Source: Lactiplantibacillus dongliensis (lineage in GTDB: Bacteria > Bacillota > Bacilli > Lactobacillales > Lactobacillaceae). Taken from it: DNA of 64,000 nucleotides. This document shows positions 52,454 through 62,827 of the stretch, in pieces. Made by a program: the position numbers and the translations under genes. Positions within the stretch are counted from its first letter, which is position 1, and every line of letters starts with the position of its first letter. The notes under the pieces were generated by a model, which saw only the letters and a program-made list of their open reading frames with translations, ran no database searches and was not told the origin of the DNA. The stretch lies in assembly GCF_005405105.1 (NCBI RefSeq), contig NZ_BJDK01000008.1, positions 1 to 64,000 on the forward strand, read 5' to 3'.

Positions 52454-52570
52454 TTTTAACTAGCATCAAGCGTAGAATCAGCACTTGCTGTTAACCACAC
52501 AAGTGGCTTTGAATCAATCAACAACTGACATAACACGATTCTAATAACCAACTTAACGAGGTGAACGCGT

Positions 52571-53377
52571 GTGGCTCAACCCACGTTAGCAACTTTAACG
52601 CAATATTATCAACCAGAAGAAAAGCTCGATAGTTTTGCCACCATGAACGCGCTGCTCTGGCTCACAGCCGAACAACAGCAGCCAATCGTGCATTACTGGC
52701 AACTGCCACAGACCGTGATTTTAGGCCTGCGCGATCAACAGCTGCCCGCCCTCTCAGCCGGACTGCACACTTTAGCACAAGCTGATTACCATGTCTTATT
52801 GCGTAACTCTGGTGGACTGGCAGTAGTCGCTGATCGCGGTGTTTTAAATGTTTCTTTATTCTTACCCGCCCACCGTAACGACTATACGATTGAAGCCGCT
52901 TATCAACTCATGACGACTTACGTTCAAGCGGCTTGGCCAACCTTACCGATTGTTGCCGGCGAAATCAAGCGTTCCTACTGCCCTGGTGATTACGACCTAA
53001 GTATTCATGGCCAAAAAATTGCTGGTATGTCGCAACGCCGGACTGAAAATGCCTTGGTCGTGATGCTCTACATCAGTATCAATGGCAATCAAGACCAACG
53101 CAGCCAATTAATTCACCATTTTTACACTGCTGGATTGGCTGGTCAACAAGATGACCGCTTTCCAGATATTGACCCGCAAGTCATGACAACCATTTCGGCA
53201 GCGCAAGGCTCAGCGCTCACCATCGATCAAGCCATCGACCGCTTCAACGCGGTCTGGCAACAAAGCTATCAACTTGATCACCATCATTTAAAAAAGCTAA
53301 TCGAAGAGCCTGAGTTTCAGGCTCATTTAACCCATGCCTATCATGACATGCAACGTCGGCAAGCCCGACTACATTAA
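52571..53377 (+). CDS. Octanoyl/lipoyl protein transferase, LipL-like
   Basis: A member of the biotin/lipoate A/B ligase family. The 268-residue protein has RNSGGLAVVADRGVLNVSL and SYCPGDYDLSIHGQKIAG; Cys137 corresponds to the acyl-thioester cysteine of LipL amidotransferases. LipL moves octanoyl or lipoyl groups from GcvH to E2 subunits. LplA-type ligases lack that Cys. Start is GTG after GAGGTG. First gene of a three-gene operon. Confidence 0.8.
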   Translation: MAQPTLATLTQYYQPEEKLDSFATMNALLWLTAEQQQPIVHYWQLPQTVILGLRDQQLPALSAGLHTLAQADYHVLLRNSGGLAVVADRGVLNVSLFLPAHRNDYTIEAAYQLMTTYVQAAWPTLPIVAGEIKRSYCPGDYDLSIHGQKIAGMSQRRTENALVVMLYISINGNQDQRSQLIHHFYTAGLAGQQDDRFPDIDPQVMTTISAAQGSALTIDQAIDRFNAVWQQSYQLDHHHLKKLIEEPEFQAHLTHAYHDMQRRQARLH

Positions 53378-53402
53378 TGCTTAACGAACGGAGGAACTTT
53401 AC

Positions 53403-54749
53403 TTGTCATATCGCAATCAACTGCTTCCCATGGAAAAGGTCTTTCGCGACCCAGTCCATGATTACGTCTATATCCAACACCAGATCATTCTTGACCTGAT
53501 TAACACGTCCGAATTTCAGCGGTTACGCCGCATTAAACAACTCGGTACGACTTCACTAACCTTTCACGGCGCTGAACATTCTCGGTTCGGTCACTGTCTT
53601 GGCGTTTACGAAGTCACACGCCGCATCTGCGACAACTTCCAACGCAACTATCCCACTAAGACCCCTGGCGATGGCGGTTGGGATGACCACGAACGCCTAG
53701 TGGCTTTGTGTGCCGCGCTCTTGCACGATATCGGCCACGGCCCCTATTCGCACACATTCGAGCATATCTTTCACACTGATCACGAAGCCTTGACGGTCCA
53801 AATTCTAACTTCGCCTGACACTGAAGTGAACCAAGTCTTGCGCCAAATTTCACCAGAATTTCCTAGTCAAGTGGCCGCGGTCATTCAGAAAACTTACCCT
53901 AATCCCCAAGTCGTCCAAATGATTTCTAGTCAAATCGATGCCGACCGGATGGATTATTTATTACGTGACTCTTACTTTACAGGGACTAATTATGGGAACT
54001 TTGATTTGACTCGGATTTTACGTGTCATGAAGCCGTACCAAGGTGGAATCACCTTTGCAATGGAAGGGATGCACGCCGTTGAAGACTACATCGTCAGTCG
54101 ATTCCAAATGTACATGCAGGTCTACTTCCACCCCGTCTCACGGTCAATGGAAGTTATCCTGGACCACTTGTTAGAACGCGCCAATGACTTGTATCAAAGT
54201 CACGATGTCGATGCGGAAGCCACGCCACACATGCTACTACCATTCTTCAATAACAACTTTACGTTGCAAGACTACTTACGACTAGATGATGGTGTCTTGA
54301 ACACTTACTTCAATCACTGGCGCGACAGTAAAGACCCCATCTTAGCCGACTTAGCCACCCGGTTCTTAGATCGACGCCCCTTGAAATCGGCGCGTATCGA
54401 CGATCAGACAAATGACCTGATTCCAGAGATGCAAGCCTTGATCGAAAAGGCAGGCTTTGACAGTCATTACTATACGGATACCAATGATAGTTACGACTTG
54501 CCGTACGACGCTTATGACCCGAAGATGAAGAAGCCGCGGACTCAAATCGAACTAATGCAAGAAGATGGCTCACTCGTTGAGCTCTCAACCGTTAGTGACT
54601 TGGTCCGCGCCATTACCGGTAAAGTATCCGGTGATCGCCGCTTCTTCTTCCCAAAGGAAATGCTGAGTCAAGCTTCGGAAGTCGACTTATTCGATCCCAT
54701 CTACCAAGCTTTTCAAGCCCATATTCAAAACGATCGCTTAATCATCTAG
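53403..54749 (+). CDS. HD-domain phosphohydrolase (YwfO-like)
   Basis: A 448-residue protein of the dNTPase-like HD superfamily. Metal ligands are visible in GAEHSRFGHCLG (His64), LLHDIGHGPYSH (HD 108-109) and a later QIDADRMDYLLRDS. EF1143 of Enterococcus, a close relative, is a dNTP triphosphohydrolase, so nucleotide-pool control is possible. Start is TTG with GGAGG eight bases before. It lies 25 bp after the LipL-like gene and 9 bp before the HAD gene. Confidence 0.85.
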   Translation: MSYRNQLLPMEKVFRDPVHDYVYIQHQIILDLINTSEFQRLRRIKQLGTTSLTFHGAEHSRFGHCLGVYEVTRRICDNFQRNYPTKTPGDGGWDDHERLVALCAALLHDIGHGPYSHTFEHIFHTDHEALTVQILTSPDTEVNQVLRQISPEFPSQVAAVIQKTYPNPQVVQMISSQIDADRMDYLLRDSYFTGTNYGNFDLTRILRVMKPYQGGITFAMEGMHAVEDYIVSRFQMYMQVYFHPVSRSMEVILDHLLERANDLYQSHDVDAEATPHMLLPFFNNNFTLQDYLRLDDGVLNTYFNHWRDSKDPILADLATRFLDRRPLKSARIDDQTNDLIPEMQALIEKAGFDSHYYTDTNDSYDLPYDAYDPKMKKPRTQIELMQEDGSLVELSTVSDLVRAITGKVSGDRRFFFPKEMLSQASEVDLFDPIYQAFQAHIQNDRLII

Positions 54750-54758
54750 GAGGAACTT

Positions 54759-55568
54759 ATGTCAACCGTTAAACTCATTGCCATCGACATGGATGGCACT
54801 TTATTGAACGAACACAGTGAACTCAACCCCGCCACCATCGACGCCGTCCAAGCGGCGCGTGACCAAGGCATTAAAGTCGTCATTTGTACTGGACGTCCAC
54901 TAAGCGGCGTTAGCCCCTTTCTAAAACAGTTGCAGATTGATGGCGACGATGAATACGCCATTACGTTCAATGGTTCCATGGCACAGACAATTAGTGGCCG
55001 CATCATCACCAGCCACACGTTGACCCATGAAGATTACATCGACTTAGAGGCTTTAAGTCGGAAGTTAGGCATTCATTGTCACGTGGAAAGTGAAGATCAC
55101 ATCTACACGGCTAACCGCAATATCAGCCCCTATACTGTCGGCGAAAGTGCGCTCGTTAACATGCCAATTCGTTACCGCGCCCCCGGTGACATGCGACTTG
55201 ATATGCCAGTTGTCAAAGCCATGTTCATTGATCAACCGGAATTATTAGCCGCAGCGGCCGAAAAGATTCCACAATCCTTTCATGATAAGTACGCCATTGT
55301 TAGGTCGGCCCCTTATTTCTTAGAATTCATGAATCCAAACGCCAGCAAAGGTGCCGCGTTAAAAGATTTGGCCGAACGGTTGAACTTTACCGCCGATAAC
55401 GTGATGGCGATTGGGGATCAAGGGAATGACTTAAGCATGTTGAAATACGCGACCAATAGTGTGGCGATGGGTAATGCCATTCCACAAGCTAAAGCACTTG
55501 CCAAGTTTGAAACGAAAACAAACATTGAAGACGGCGTTGCGTTTGCGATTCGCAGTTGGGCGCTATAA
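54759..55568 (+). CDS. HAD-superfamily Cof-type phosphatase (YidA-like)
   Basis: A 269-residue soluble phosphatase with AIDMDGTLL (nucleophile Asp10, general acid Asp12), the ICTGRPL motif, a Cof-type C2 cap, and the terminal GDQGNDLSMLKYA. Such enzymes dephosphorylate sugar phosphates or nucleotides; the substrate is unknown. GGAGG stands just before the ATG. Last gene of the operon. Confidence 0.92.
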   Translation: MSTVKLIAIDMDGTLLNEHSELNPATIDAVQAARDQGIKVVICTGRPLSGVSPFLKQLQIDGDDEYAITFNGSMAQTISGRIITSHTLTHEDYIDLEALSRKLGIHCHVESEDHIYTANRNISPYTVGESALVNMPIRYRAPGDMRLDMPVVKAMFIDQPELLAAAAEKIPQSFHDKYAIVRSAPYFLEFMNPNASKGAALKDLAERLNFTADNVMAIGDQGNDLSMLKYATNSVAMGNAIPQAKALAKFETKTNIEDGVAFAIRSWAL

Positions 55569-55579
55569 TTAAATAGAGC

Positions 55580-55633
55580 AAAATAAAACCACTCAAGCGA
55601 CTGTAACTTAACGCTCGAGTGGTTTTATTTTTT
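55580..55633. terminator. Bidirectional terminator
   Basis: AAATAAAACCACTC pairs with GAGTGGTTTTATTT; runs of A and T allow use from both sides, ending the HAD and lipoprotein genes. Confidence 0.92.
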
Positions 55634-55648
55634 GAGACTGGCTTAACT

Positions 55649-56632
55649 TTATTCAAACTCGCCAGTATTGATATTTTGTTTTAATACACTGCCATTCGCT
55701 GGATAATACCGGTAAATATCCGTCAGATTCGTCACATTTTCATCGTTGCTATCATGCATGACTTCAATCTGATAATAGTTGCTCGTTTCCTTAGTGACAT
55801 TAAACTGATCGTCTTGTTCAAAAGTGACCCCGGCAGCAGCCCGAAAGTTGCTTAAGACTTGCTTAGTGGTCATGCTACGCTCACTACCGCTGGTGGCGTG
55901 ATCAGCTTGACTAGTTGCCGTGCTATCATCAGTGTCACTAGTCTCATCAGCTGAACTACTGCTGGTACTGCTAGTATCCGCCGATGAATCGCTACTCGTT
56001 AGATCACTTTCAGCAACGGTCGAGCTATCACTACCCGAACTAGTCGACTGCGACGCCTCATAGTTCATGATAGCAGCCTTCATCGCCGTAGTCTTTTGCT
56101 GTAATTCTTTAATGACCGGGTGGGTTGGCGCAATCTCATCTAACTTATCGATATTCGTCTTAGCAGCGGCTAATGCATGCACACTCATATCGTCACGCGC
56201 ACTATTATAGTAGCCGTTAGCTAGCTTAACTTGTTGATACTGCTTAGTTAGCGCGGCTTTCGCCTGCGTAAACGAAGCATCCGTCACTAGCTGATAATTC
56301 GCTAACGTATTGAAATAAGGCTTAGCTTGACTTAATTGATTTTTGTTAAGAGCTGTCGCGGCTTTTTGATAATGCCGTAATCCCGTTAAGAGATTTTTAG
56401 CGGCAGTATCCTTCGTATTGGCCGCTGATAAGGTGTTGATAGCGGCCTTAATCTGATGGTGCGAAATTTGTTGATCTGCCTTGGTTAAAATCTTAGCTGC
56501 GCCACTGGTAGCAGCTGATGACGTTGAGTTGTCACTAGGACTACTAGTCAACTTCGCACAGCCTGATAACGTGATCAATCCGAATAAGATGATCACCATC
56601 AGCCCCCAACGTGGTCGATGCGCTTGATCCAC
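55649..56632 (-). CDS. Secreted lipoprotein with Ser/Thr/Asp-rich linker
   Basis: A 327-residue lipoprotein: a hydrophobic signal (about 11-24) ends at the lipobox LSGC with lipidated Cys25. Residues 50-190 are helical and Lys/Ala/Gln-rich, possibly tetratricopeptide-like. Residues 195-250 are a Ser/Asp/Thr linker, and 255-327 form a globular end with EVMHDSNDENVTNLTDIYRY. Function unknown. Start is GTG with AAGGAGG nine bases upstream. Confidence 0.85.
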   Translation of the reverse strand: MDQAHRPRWGLMVIILFGLITLSGCAKLTSSPSDNSTSSAATSGAAKILTKADQQISHHQIKAAINTLSAANTKDTAAKNLLTGLRHYQKAATALNKNQLSQAKPYFNTLANYQLVTDASFTQAKAALTKQYQQVKLANGYYNSARDDMSVHALAAAKTNIDKLDEIAPTHPVIKELQQKTTAMKAAIMNYEASQSTSSGSDSSTVAESDLTSSDSSADTSSTSSSSADETSDTDDSTATSQADHATSGSERSMTTKQVLSNFRAAAGVTFEQDDQFNVTKETSNYYQIEVMHDSNDENVTNLTDIYRYYPANGSVLKQNINTGEFE

Positions 56633-56705
56633 GGCGAATCCCTCCTTTTAACTCAATCTCCATTATACCATGGCAAACTGAGAACCAAAGTCTTTTAAAG
56701 ATTCC

Positions 56706-57737
56706 TTAAATTATCTTAACTAACCACGCCACATACCATAAGCTTAAGATGATTACGGCGCTGAGATTGGACCAGCGATACATCACAATCAGTGCTAAGT
56801 ACTCACGAAACATCGCAAACGGCAAATAGTACCATGGCGTGGTCGCACCCATGCCATAAACATTCAATCGTAAACGCCGAGCTAAGATATTGGCCCGTAA
56901 GACATGATAATCACTGGTCACCATCACGGCGCGATAAAACGGCTGCTGCCGAACGATTAACGCGTGTGAAAAGCGTAAATTTTCAGCGGTCGACGTTGAC
57001 CGATTTTCCTCTTTAATCACATCTAACGGAATACCTAACGCTACTAAATAGTGACGCATCGCGGTACTTTCCGGCATAACTTCATCACTGCCTTGACCAC
57101 CGGAAACGACAATTCGGATCGCATGATGATCCTTTTCACGTTGCGCCCGGTAAATCTTCGCCGCCGTCTTTAAACGGTAACTCAATGTTCGGGTTGGCCG
57201 GCCATCCGGCATCAAGCCCGCCCCCAAGACAATGATATCATCGATTGGCCCAATCCGACCTAACCGCGTTGTGCCACAAGCCACTAGGTAGGCCAGAAAA
57301 CTGAACGTAAAATAGCCGGTTAAAATAAACGCCAATCCCAGTGCTTTCCATAGCCACTGCCAATGCCAGGTTAGACCGTTGATAACTGCTGACACAAGCA
57401 TCAACACTAATAAAAGGCCCACAATCGCCAATAACGTATAGTGTAAATGCCACCCTTCTTTGTGCAGCAGACGATAACTATAACGCACAAAACTAATCGC
57501 AACAACTAAAATGACAATTGGCAAAATAATGTAGCCTGCCAGCTTCAAACCGACAATCAAGAATTGCCAAAACGGGCTAGCCTGGTCGCTAACAGAACGG
57601 TAGCCGGCAAGTGCTAAACCCACCAGTGCAATCAAAGTCAAGTGTCCAGTCAACCAACGACGCCGATCCGTCAGTTGCAACGTCACCGCACTCACTAACG
57701 CCAGACTACCCCAATAAAACCAATCCAAGTTAACCAC
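56706..57737 (-). CDS. Membrane protein with YdcF-like (DUF218) domain
   Basis: A 343-residue protein with about seven N-terminal membrane segments (to about 155) followed by a DUF218 domain (DIIVLGAGLMPDGRPTRTL, SGGQGSDEVMPES, TSDYHVLRA). DUF218 proteins such as SanA and ElyC influence envelope integrity, but their chemistry is unsettled. GTG at 57737 or TTG at 57728 could be the start; AAGAAGGTGG lies between. Confidence 0.85.
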   Translation of the reverse strand: MVNLDWFYWGSLALVSAVTLQLTDRRRWLTGHLTLIALVGLALAGYRSVSDQASPFWQFLIVGLKLAGYIILPIVILVVAISFVRYSYRLLHKEGWHLHYTLLAIVGLLLVLMLVSAVINGLTWHWQWLWKALGLAFILTGYFTFSFLAYLVACGTTRLGRIGPIDDIIVLGAGLMPDGRPTRTLSYRLKTAAKIYRAQREKDHHAIRIVVSGGQGSDEVMPESTAMRHYLVALGIPLDVIKEENRSTSTAENLRFSHALIVRQQPFYRAVMVTSDYHVLRANILARRLRLNVYGMGATTPWYYLPFAMFREYLALIVMYRWSNLSAVIILSLWYVAWLVKII

Positions 57738-57843
57738 CTTCTTTTTGTTTCATCAGCCTTAATTATAGCTAATTTCACTGGTCGATACCAATCGCAAGTT
57801 TAATTGCTAGCCATAAATTTGTGCTCAGTGCTTGTGGACTTAA

Positions 57844-57900
57844 TTTGCCACTCTGGTTATCCCAGCATCGGCCGGAACATGTTGGCCGCGTTTTAAAGAC
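57844..57900 (-). repeat. Truncated family A remnant
   Basis: On the minus strand it matches only the last third of family A: AACGCGGCCAACATGTTCC, the outer arm GCCGATGCTGG, and the CCAGAGTGGCAA end. The 5' two-thirds are missing, replaced by unrelated sequence up to the prs terminator. Confidence 0.7.
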
Positions 57901-57944
57901 CAATCTTGCGCCGTCATGAATTTATAGCGTCAAACTAATGCGGC

Positions 57945-57982
57945 AAAAAAAAGACACGCTCAGCTTTCGCCGAACGTGTCTT
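57945..57982 (-). terminator. prs terminator
   Basis: On the minus strand AAGACACGTTCGGC pairs with GCTGAGCGTGTCTT and is followed by TTTTTT. Confidence 0.92.
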
Positions 57983-57994
57983 AAATCATTAGTC

Positions 57995-58975
57995 TTAGTT
58001 TTCTTCGTTGTGGAAACGGTTCTTGAATAATGGACTAACGGGTTTATTTTCATGGATAAACTTAATGGCTTGACCCATTAATTGACCAACTGAAACTTGT
58101 TCGATCTTGTCGATTTGCTTTTCAGCTGGCAAAGCGATTGAATCGGTCACAATTAACTTCTTAATTGGTGACTTTTCAATCCGTTCGATAGCTGGACCTG
58201 AAAGTACGGGATGAGTACAGCTAGCATAGACATCCGTGGCACCAGCATCCATCAAGGCTTGGGCACCCAATGTAATCGTCCCAGCGGTATCAATCATATC
58301 ATCAATCATAATGGCACGTTTGCCCTTCACATCACCGATAATATTCATGACTTCGGCCACATTAGCACGTGGACGACGCTTGTCAATAATGGCAATTGGG
58401 GCTTTCAAGAATTCAGCCAATTTACGAGCCCGTGTAACCCCACCATGATCAGGTGAGACCACAACGGCATTTTCATCTAAATGATGAGTAAGGAAGTAGT
58501 CAGCTAACAGTGGCGCACCCATTAAGTGATCCAAAGGAATATCAAAGAAACCTTGGATTTGGGCAGCATGTAAGTCTAATGCTAAAATCCGAGTTGCCCC
58601 GGCAGTTTCCAACATGTTGGCAACTAACTTAGCAGTAATTGGTTCCCGTGAACGGGCTTTCCGATCTTGACGGGCGTACCCATAATAAGGGATGACCACG
58701 TTGATTGTCTTGGCACTGGCCCGCCGTAACGCATCAATCATAATCAATAATTCCATCAGGTTGTCATTAACGGGAGCGGAAGTTGATTGGATGATGTACA
58801 CTTGGTCACCACGAATACTTTCCTCAATGTTAATGCGAATTTCGCCGTCACTAAAGCGATCAACTGATGTCTTACCCAATTTAACACCAACGGCTTCAGC
58901 AATTTTTTCTGCCAATGGTTTATTTGAATTCAAAGCAAAAATCTTTAACTTTGGATCAAAATACTGTTCTGACAT
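57995..58975 (-). CDS. prs: Ribose-phosphate pyrophosphokinase
   Basis: Makes PRPP from ribose 5-phosphate and ATP for nucleotide, His and Trp synthesis. The 326 residues include SRDGEI-like [30 protein letters not shown], the PRPP loop [11 protein letters not shown] and [14 protein letters not shown] at 58975 follows GGAGG; an ATG four codons up overlaps that site. It has its own promoter and follows glmU, the usual Firmicute order purR-glmU-prs. Confidence 0.97.
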   Translation of the reverse strand: MSEQYFDPKLKIFALNSNKPLAEKIAEAVGVKLGKTSVDRFSDGEIRINIEESIRGDQVYIIQSTSAPVNDNLMELLIMIDALRRASAKTINVVIPYYGYARQDRKARSREPITAKLVANMLETAGATRILALDLHAAQIQGFFDIPLDHLMGAPLLADYFLTHHLDENAVVVSPDHGGVTRARKLAEFLKAPIAIIDKRRPRANVAEVMNIIGDVKGKRAIMIDDMIDTAGTITLGAQALMDAGATDVYASCTHPVLSGPAIERIEKSPIKKLIVTDSIALPAEKQIDKIEQVSVGQLMGQAIKFIHENKPVSPLFKNRFHNEEN

Positions 58976-59008
58976 AATTTCCTCCATTCGAAAATTTATT
59001 CTTACTAA

Positions 59009-59037
59009 ATAATATGCATTTTGGCGTTGAAAATCAA
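59009..59037 (-). promoter_or_regulatory. prs promoter
   Basis: On the minus strand TTGATT (59032-59037) and TATTAT (59009-59014) are 17 bp apart. The rest of the 58976-59475 gap holds the glmU terminator and a low-complexity stretch (59050-59400) with vague family A resemblance near 59291-59313. Confidence 0.68.
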
Positions 59038-59418
59038 GCCCCCTTAGCGGTTATAAATTGCGTCAGACTGGGCTGGAGGCGAATACTTCGGGTTTTCAGC
59101 GGGTTTGACTTTTTAATATTAAAGTTTCGTGAGGCCAATTTGATAACTAATGCCTATTAGCCCGGGCTTAGTCCAGGCCTTAATGGTAACGGTACCACCA
59201 AGTTAGATCGGTTTAAAGCCTAACAACCAACTTATTAATGGCCAGTCAATTTTAAAAGCCGAACATTTTTCTTAATCTAGTAAGCTACAAAGTTTCCACT
59301 CCGATTGGTTTCCAAACTGCTGATTGCGATGACTTAACGTTAGGTTGTAAATGGCTAATAATTAACACTAAGCCAACTAACACTAGGCGCAAGTTCGCTC
59401 TTGGTAGGTGGCGGCGAC

Positions 59419-59465
59419 AAAAAAAGCACCACTAAGTTCACAAGCAACGTGAATTCAGTGGTGCT
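59419..59465 (-). terminator. glmU terminator
   Basis: On the minus strand GAGCACCACTGAATTCAC pairs with GTGAACTTAGTGGTGCTT and is followed by TTTTTT. Confidence 0.93.
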
Positions 59466-59475
59466 CAATAACTAA

Positions 59476-60858
59476 TTACATATTTTCAGGTTCATGTGGT
59501 AATTTCTTCCAGTAGTCCGGCTTATTTGTCTGCCGAGCCCGAGCAATGGCCATATCGTGGACCTTCACATCATCGGTGATGGTCGACCCAGCTGCGATAA
59601 AGGAATGATCCGCCACATCAACTGGGGCGACAATGTTAGAATTACTTCCAACAAAAGCAGAGTCACCAACATTCGTATGATGCTTATTGACACCATCGTA
59701 GTTGACAAAGACCACCCCACAACCAACGTTGATGTCCTTACCTAACGTGGCATTTCCCACGTAAGTTAAATGACCAACCTTCGTCCGATCGCCAATCTTC
59801 GCCTTCTTGATTTCGACGAAGTTGCCCAAGTGGACATGTTCGCCAATCTCAGCTTCTGGCCGTAGATGACTGTATGGGCCGATATTGCTATCAGCGTGCA
59901 TAATTGAATCTTCCAAGAATGATGACGTCACCGTGACACGATCTTCAATCGTCATATTATGGATTTCAGAATGAGCCCCGATAAAGCAATCTTCACCAAT
60001 CGTCGTATTGCCTTTAATCAAAACCCCAGGTTCGATAATCGTATCGGCACCAATCTTAATGCCGGCATCGATATACGTATCATCAGGGTTGATGATGGAC
60101 ACACCGTTTTCCATATGGTGTTCATTAATCCGCTTTTGCATCACTTTAGTCGCCTGTGCTAAAGCTGCCCGCGTGTTAACCCCCATGGATTCATCGAAGT
60201 CTGACATTTGATAAGCCGCCACGATGTCACCTTGTTCCTTCATGATTTCAATCACGTCGGTCAAGTAATATTCACCCTGAGCATTATCGTTAGTGACTTG
60301 ATGTAACGCCGCAAACAACGCTTGGTTATCAAAACAATAAACCCCAGTATTAATTTCGTGGATTTCTTGTTCTTCTTTAGTCGCGTCCTTTTGTTCAACA
60401 ATCTTTTCAACGATTCCTAAACGATTCCGCACAATTCGGCCGTAGCCTTGTGGGTCTGGCGCATTAGACGTCAAAATCGTACCAGCCGCCTTTTTAGCTT
60501 GATGATATTCGAATAATTCTTCTAGCGTTTCCGCACGGAACAAGGGGGTATCACCACTAATGATTAAGGTCATCCCGTCCTTATCCTTCAATAAGGGTTC
60601 AGCTTGCAAAACGGCATGGCCGGTCCCTAATTGTTCAGTTTGTTCCGCATATTTGGTCCGGTCGCCCAACGCTTGTTCAACGTCTTCGGCACCGTGGCCC
60701 ACAATCGTCACGATGTTATCCATCGAAACGGCTTCAACTTGGGTCAACACATGGTCGACCATCGATTTGCCGCATACTTGATGCAACACTTTGACTAACT
60801 TGGATTTCATCCGCGTCCCTTTACCAGCGGCGAGGATAATTGCATTTTTGGTTGTCAT
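59476..60858 (-). CDS. glmU: Bifunctional UDP-N-acetylglucosamine pyrophosphorylase / glucosamine-1-phosphate acetyltransferase
   Basis: Makes UDP-GlcNAc for peptidoglycan and teichoic acids in two steps. The 460 residues comprise an N-terminal uridyltransferase ([18 protein letters not shown]) and a C-terminal left-handed beta-helix of hexapeptide repeats (from about 250) with the acetyltransferase site ([13 protein letters not shown]...[11 protein letters not shown]). AAGGAG lies 11 bases before the ATG. It lies 119 bp downstream of purR. Confidence 0.97.
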   Translation of the reverse strand: MTTKNAIILAAGKGTRMKSKLVKVLHQVCGKSMVDHVLTQVEAVSMDNIVTIVGHGAEDVEQALGDRTKYAEQTEQLGTGHAVLQAEPLLKDKDGMTLIISGDTPLFRAETLEELFEYHQAKKAAGTILTSNAPDPQGYGRIVRNRLGIVEKIVEQKDATKEEQEIHEINTGVYCFDNQALFAALHQVTNDNAQGEYYLTDVIEIMKEQGDIVAAYQMSDFDESMGVNTRAALAQATKVMQKRINEHHMENGVSIINPDDTYIDAGIKIGADTIIEPGVLIKGNTTIGEDCFIGAHSEIHNMTIEDRVTVTSSFLEDSIMHADSNIGPYSHLRPEAEIGEHVHLGNFVEIKKAKIGDRTKVGHLTYVGNATLGKDINVGCGVVFVNYDGVNKHHTNVGDSAFVGSNSNIVAPVDVADHSFIAAGSTITDDVKVHDMAIARARQTNKPDYWKKLPHEPENM

Positions 60859-60977
60859 AACAAATAAAGCTCCTTAGTCTTCAGATAACTCAATGATACC
60901 AAAGATTGGTCTAATTGTCGCCGGTCTTTAGCAGCATTGGCTTGACATGTGTCCAAAGACAATCTTAAACCCACAAC

Positions 60978-61820
60978 TTACTTTTGGTCTTCCGCCCCGA
61001 AGACCTTTTCTAAGTAGTTACCGGGAATCACTTTAATGGCTTTTTCGTTATCATTAACGTTGGTGACCCGCAATAATGACGTGTAATCATCGATCAATCG
61101 ATTACCCTTAAAGGCCGCTTCTGCGAAAACGGTGATGCCGATTAAGTTCGCATCGAATTCTTCAATTAACGTCTTCATCCCATTAATCGTCCCGCCGCCC
61201 TTCATGAAGTCATCGACAATCAAGACATTGGCGCCTTCTTGTAAGCTACGTTTGGATAATTCCATCTTCTTAATCCGTTCAGAAGACCCGGATACATAGT
61301 TCACACTGACAGTGGAACCTTCCGTAATCTTAGAATCGTTACGTACGATCACAAATGGCACATTTAAGTAGGTTGCCACGCTTTGCGCAATCGGAATCCC
61401 TTTAGTCGCCACCGTCATAACGGCATCGATCTTTTGGTTCAAGTATTGTGTCGCAATCACCCGACCGACTTGGCGTAGGATTTCTGGTTGGCCCAAAATA
61501 TCTGATAAATAAACGTAGCCACCTGGCAATACCCGGCTTTTGTCGGCTACTAAATCAGTCATCTTGTCAATGAAGGCTTGTGCTTCTTCTTTTAAAATAT
61601 ACGGAATAAATCGTGCCCCGCCAGCTGCGCCCGGAATAGTTTCTAAGATCCCCGTTCCACGCATCTGGAAGGTCCGCTTGAGAATCGTCAAATCTTCACT
61701 AATGGAAGATTTCGCGGATTCGTAGCGTTCCGCAAAGAACGTCAATGAAACTAATGTATGGGGCCGTTCTAATAAATAGCGCGTCATATCAATTAAACGT
61801 TCGCTTCTACGTACTTTCAT
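60978..61820 (-). CDS. purR: Pur operon repressor PurR
   Basis: Represses purine genes; PRPP binding releases it. The 280-residue protein has an N-terminal winged helix (MKVRRSERLIDMTRYL) and a PRTase domain with VLIVDDFMKGGGT (about 198-210) that binds PRPP but lacks catalysis. A candidate PurBox precedes it. The ATG follows GAGGTGG. Its neighbours glmU and prs link it to nucleotide and PRPP supply. Confidence 0.96.
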   Translation of the reverse strand: MKVRRSERLIDMTRYLLERPHTLVSLTFFAERYESAKSSISEDLTILKRTFQMRGTGILETIPGAAGGARFIPYILKEEAQAFIDKMTDLVADKSRVLPGGYVYLSDILGQPEILRQVGRVIATQYLNQKIDAVMTVATKGIPIAQSVATYLNVPFVIVRNDSKITEGSTVSVNYVSGSSERIKKMELSKRSLQEGANVLIVDDFMKGGGTINGMKTLIEEFDANLIGITVFAEAAFKGNRLIDDYTSLLRVTNVNDNEKAIKVIPGNYLEKVFGAEDQK

Positions 61821-61876
61821 GTTTCCACCTCAACCTAAATCATCTTTTTTAAAGTCTATGCAAAATGATAACACAA

Positions 61877-61889
61877 ACGTTCGGGAATT
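61877..61889 (-). promoter_or_regulatory. Candidate PurBox upstream of purR
   Basis: On the minus strand AATTCCCGAACGT matches the PurBox core CCGAAC with an A/T-rich flank. PurBoxes usually occur in inverted pairs; a clear partner was not found, so autoregulation remains a suggestion. Confidence 0.4.
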
Positions 61890-61994
61890 AGCTAGGCTTT
61901 CATTATTTTTTTCCAAAACAATCGGAATTTCTTAATAATTTTGCTTTAAAAAAGACTTTCATGGAATATTCACCCGGAATTTATGAACAATCAT

Positions 61995-62023
61995 AAAAAA
62001 AGAGCCAGTCAATTGACTAGCTC
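61995..62023 (-). terminator. ABC importer operon terminator
   Basis: On the minus strand GAGCTAGTC-AATT-GACTGGCTC is followed by TTTTTTT, ending the ABC operon. Confidence 0.92.
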
Positions 62024-62029
62024 GACGCC

Positions 62030-62827
62030 TTAACTACCCACGTGTAACCGTTGATACCCTAAGGCTGTAAAGTAAAAGACACATTCAATTGCCGCAATAA
62101 AGAAACTGACTGGTAAATTAGTCACATAGCCCAAATACAGGCCCAGCCAGACCCCCACAATCGCAAATAAAATGGACAAGCCAATCATTTTGCTGACGGT
62201 ATGGACAAAGTAACGCGCCGCCGCGGCTGGCAACGTTAATAGAATGAAAATTAACAATGACCCGACGATTTGCGCAGCCACACTGACACTCATTGCGACT
62301 AGCACCAAGAAAACCACTGAAATTGCCGTCGTCCATAAGCCACTCACCCGCGCACCAATCGCATCGAATGAATCAAACTTTAACGGCCGATACAACCCTA
62401 ACATCACGAGTAAGACGATTCCTGATAAGATGGCCACCCGTAACACATCACCAGCCGCAATCCCAATCACACTCCCAAATAAAATACTGGTCGCATAACT
62501 CGACGTTTGATTTGATAAGGACAAGAATAAAATTCCTAACCCAATAAATAATGCTGAAATTGCGGAGATTGAAGCTTCACGGCGAGACTGCTTGACACTC
62601 ATCTGCCCGACAATCACTGAACTGATCACCGTAAAGATCAACATCCCGGATAAGGCCGTCCAGCCCATAAAGATCCCGAAAGCCGCCCCCGCAAAGCCAA
62701 TCTCTGACAAGGTATGAGTCAAGAAAGATAAGTTCCGGGCAATGACGAAGACGCCAATCGTGCCACAAATAACGGCAATAAAAGTCCCGGCTAAATACGC
62801 ATTGCGCATAAACGCTAAACTAAACAT
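62030..62827 (-). CDS. znuB: Metal ABC transporter permease, ZnuB family
   Basis: A 265-residue membrane protein with about eight to nine segments, of the ABC-3 family importing Zn or Mn. Conserved are the N-terminal MRNAYLAGTF, and SFLTHTLSEIGFAG, typical of ABC-3 permeases. The Zur-type box favours zinc. Start overlaps the ATPase gene stop by eight bases. No solute-binding gene is adjacent. Confidence 0.88.
   Translation of the reverse strand: MFSLAFMRNAYLAGTFIAVICGTIGVFVIARNLSFLTHTLSEIGFAGAAFGIFMGWTALSGMLIFTVISSVIVGQMSVKQSRREASISAISALFIGLGILFLSLSNQTSSYATSILFGSVIGIAAGDVLRVAILSGIVLLVMLGLYRPLKFDSFDAIGARVSGLWTTAISVVFLVLVAMSVSVAAQIVGSLLIFILLTLPAAAARYFVHTVSKMIGLSILFAIVGVWLGLYLGYVTNLPVSFFIAAIECVFYFTALGYQRLHVGS

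Noticed and set aside
59050-59400. Further family A or B copy upstream of prs
   Set aside because: Only short, scattered similarity (for example CCACTCCGATTGG); no paired arms in the expected order.
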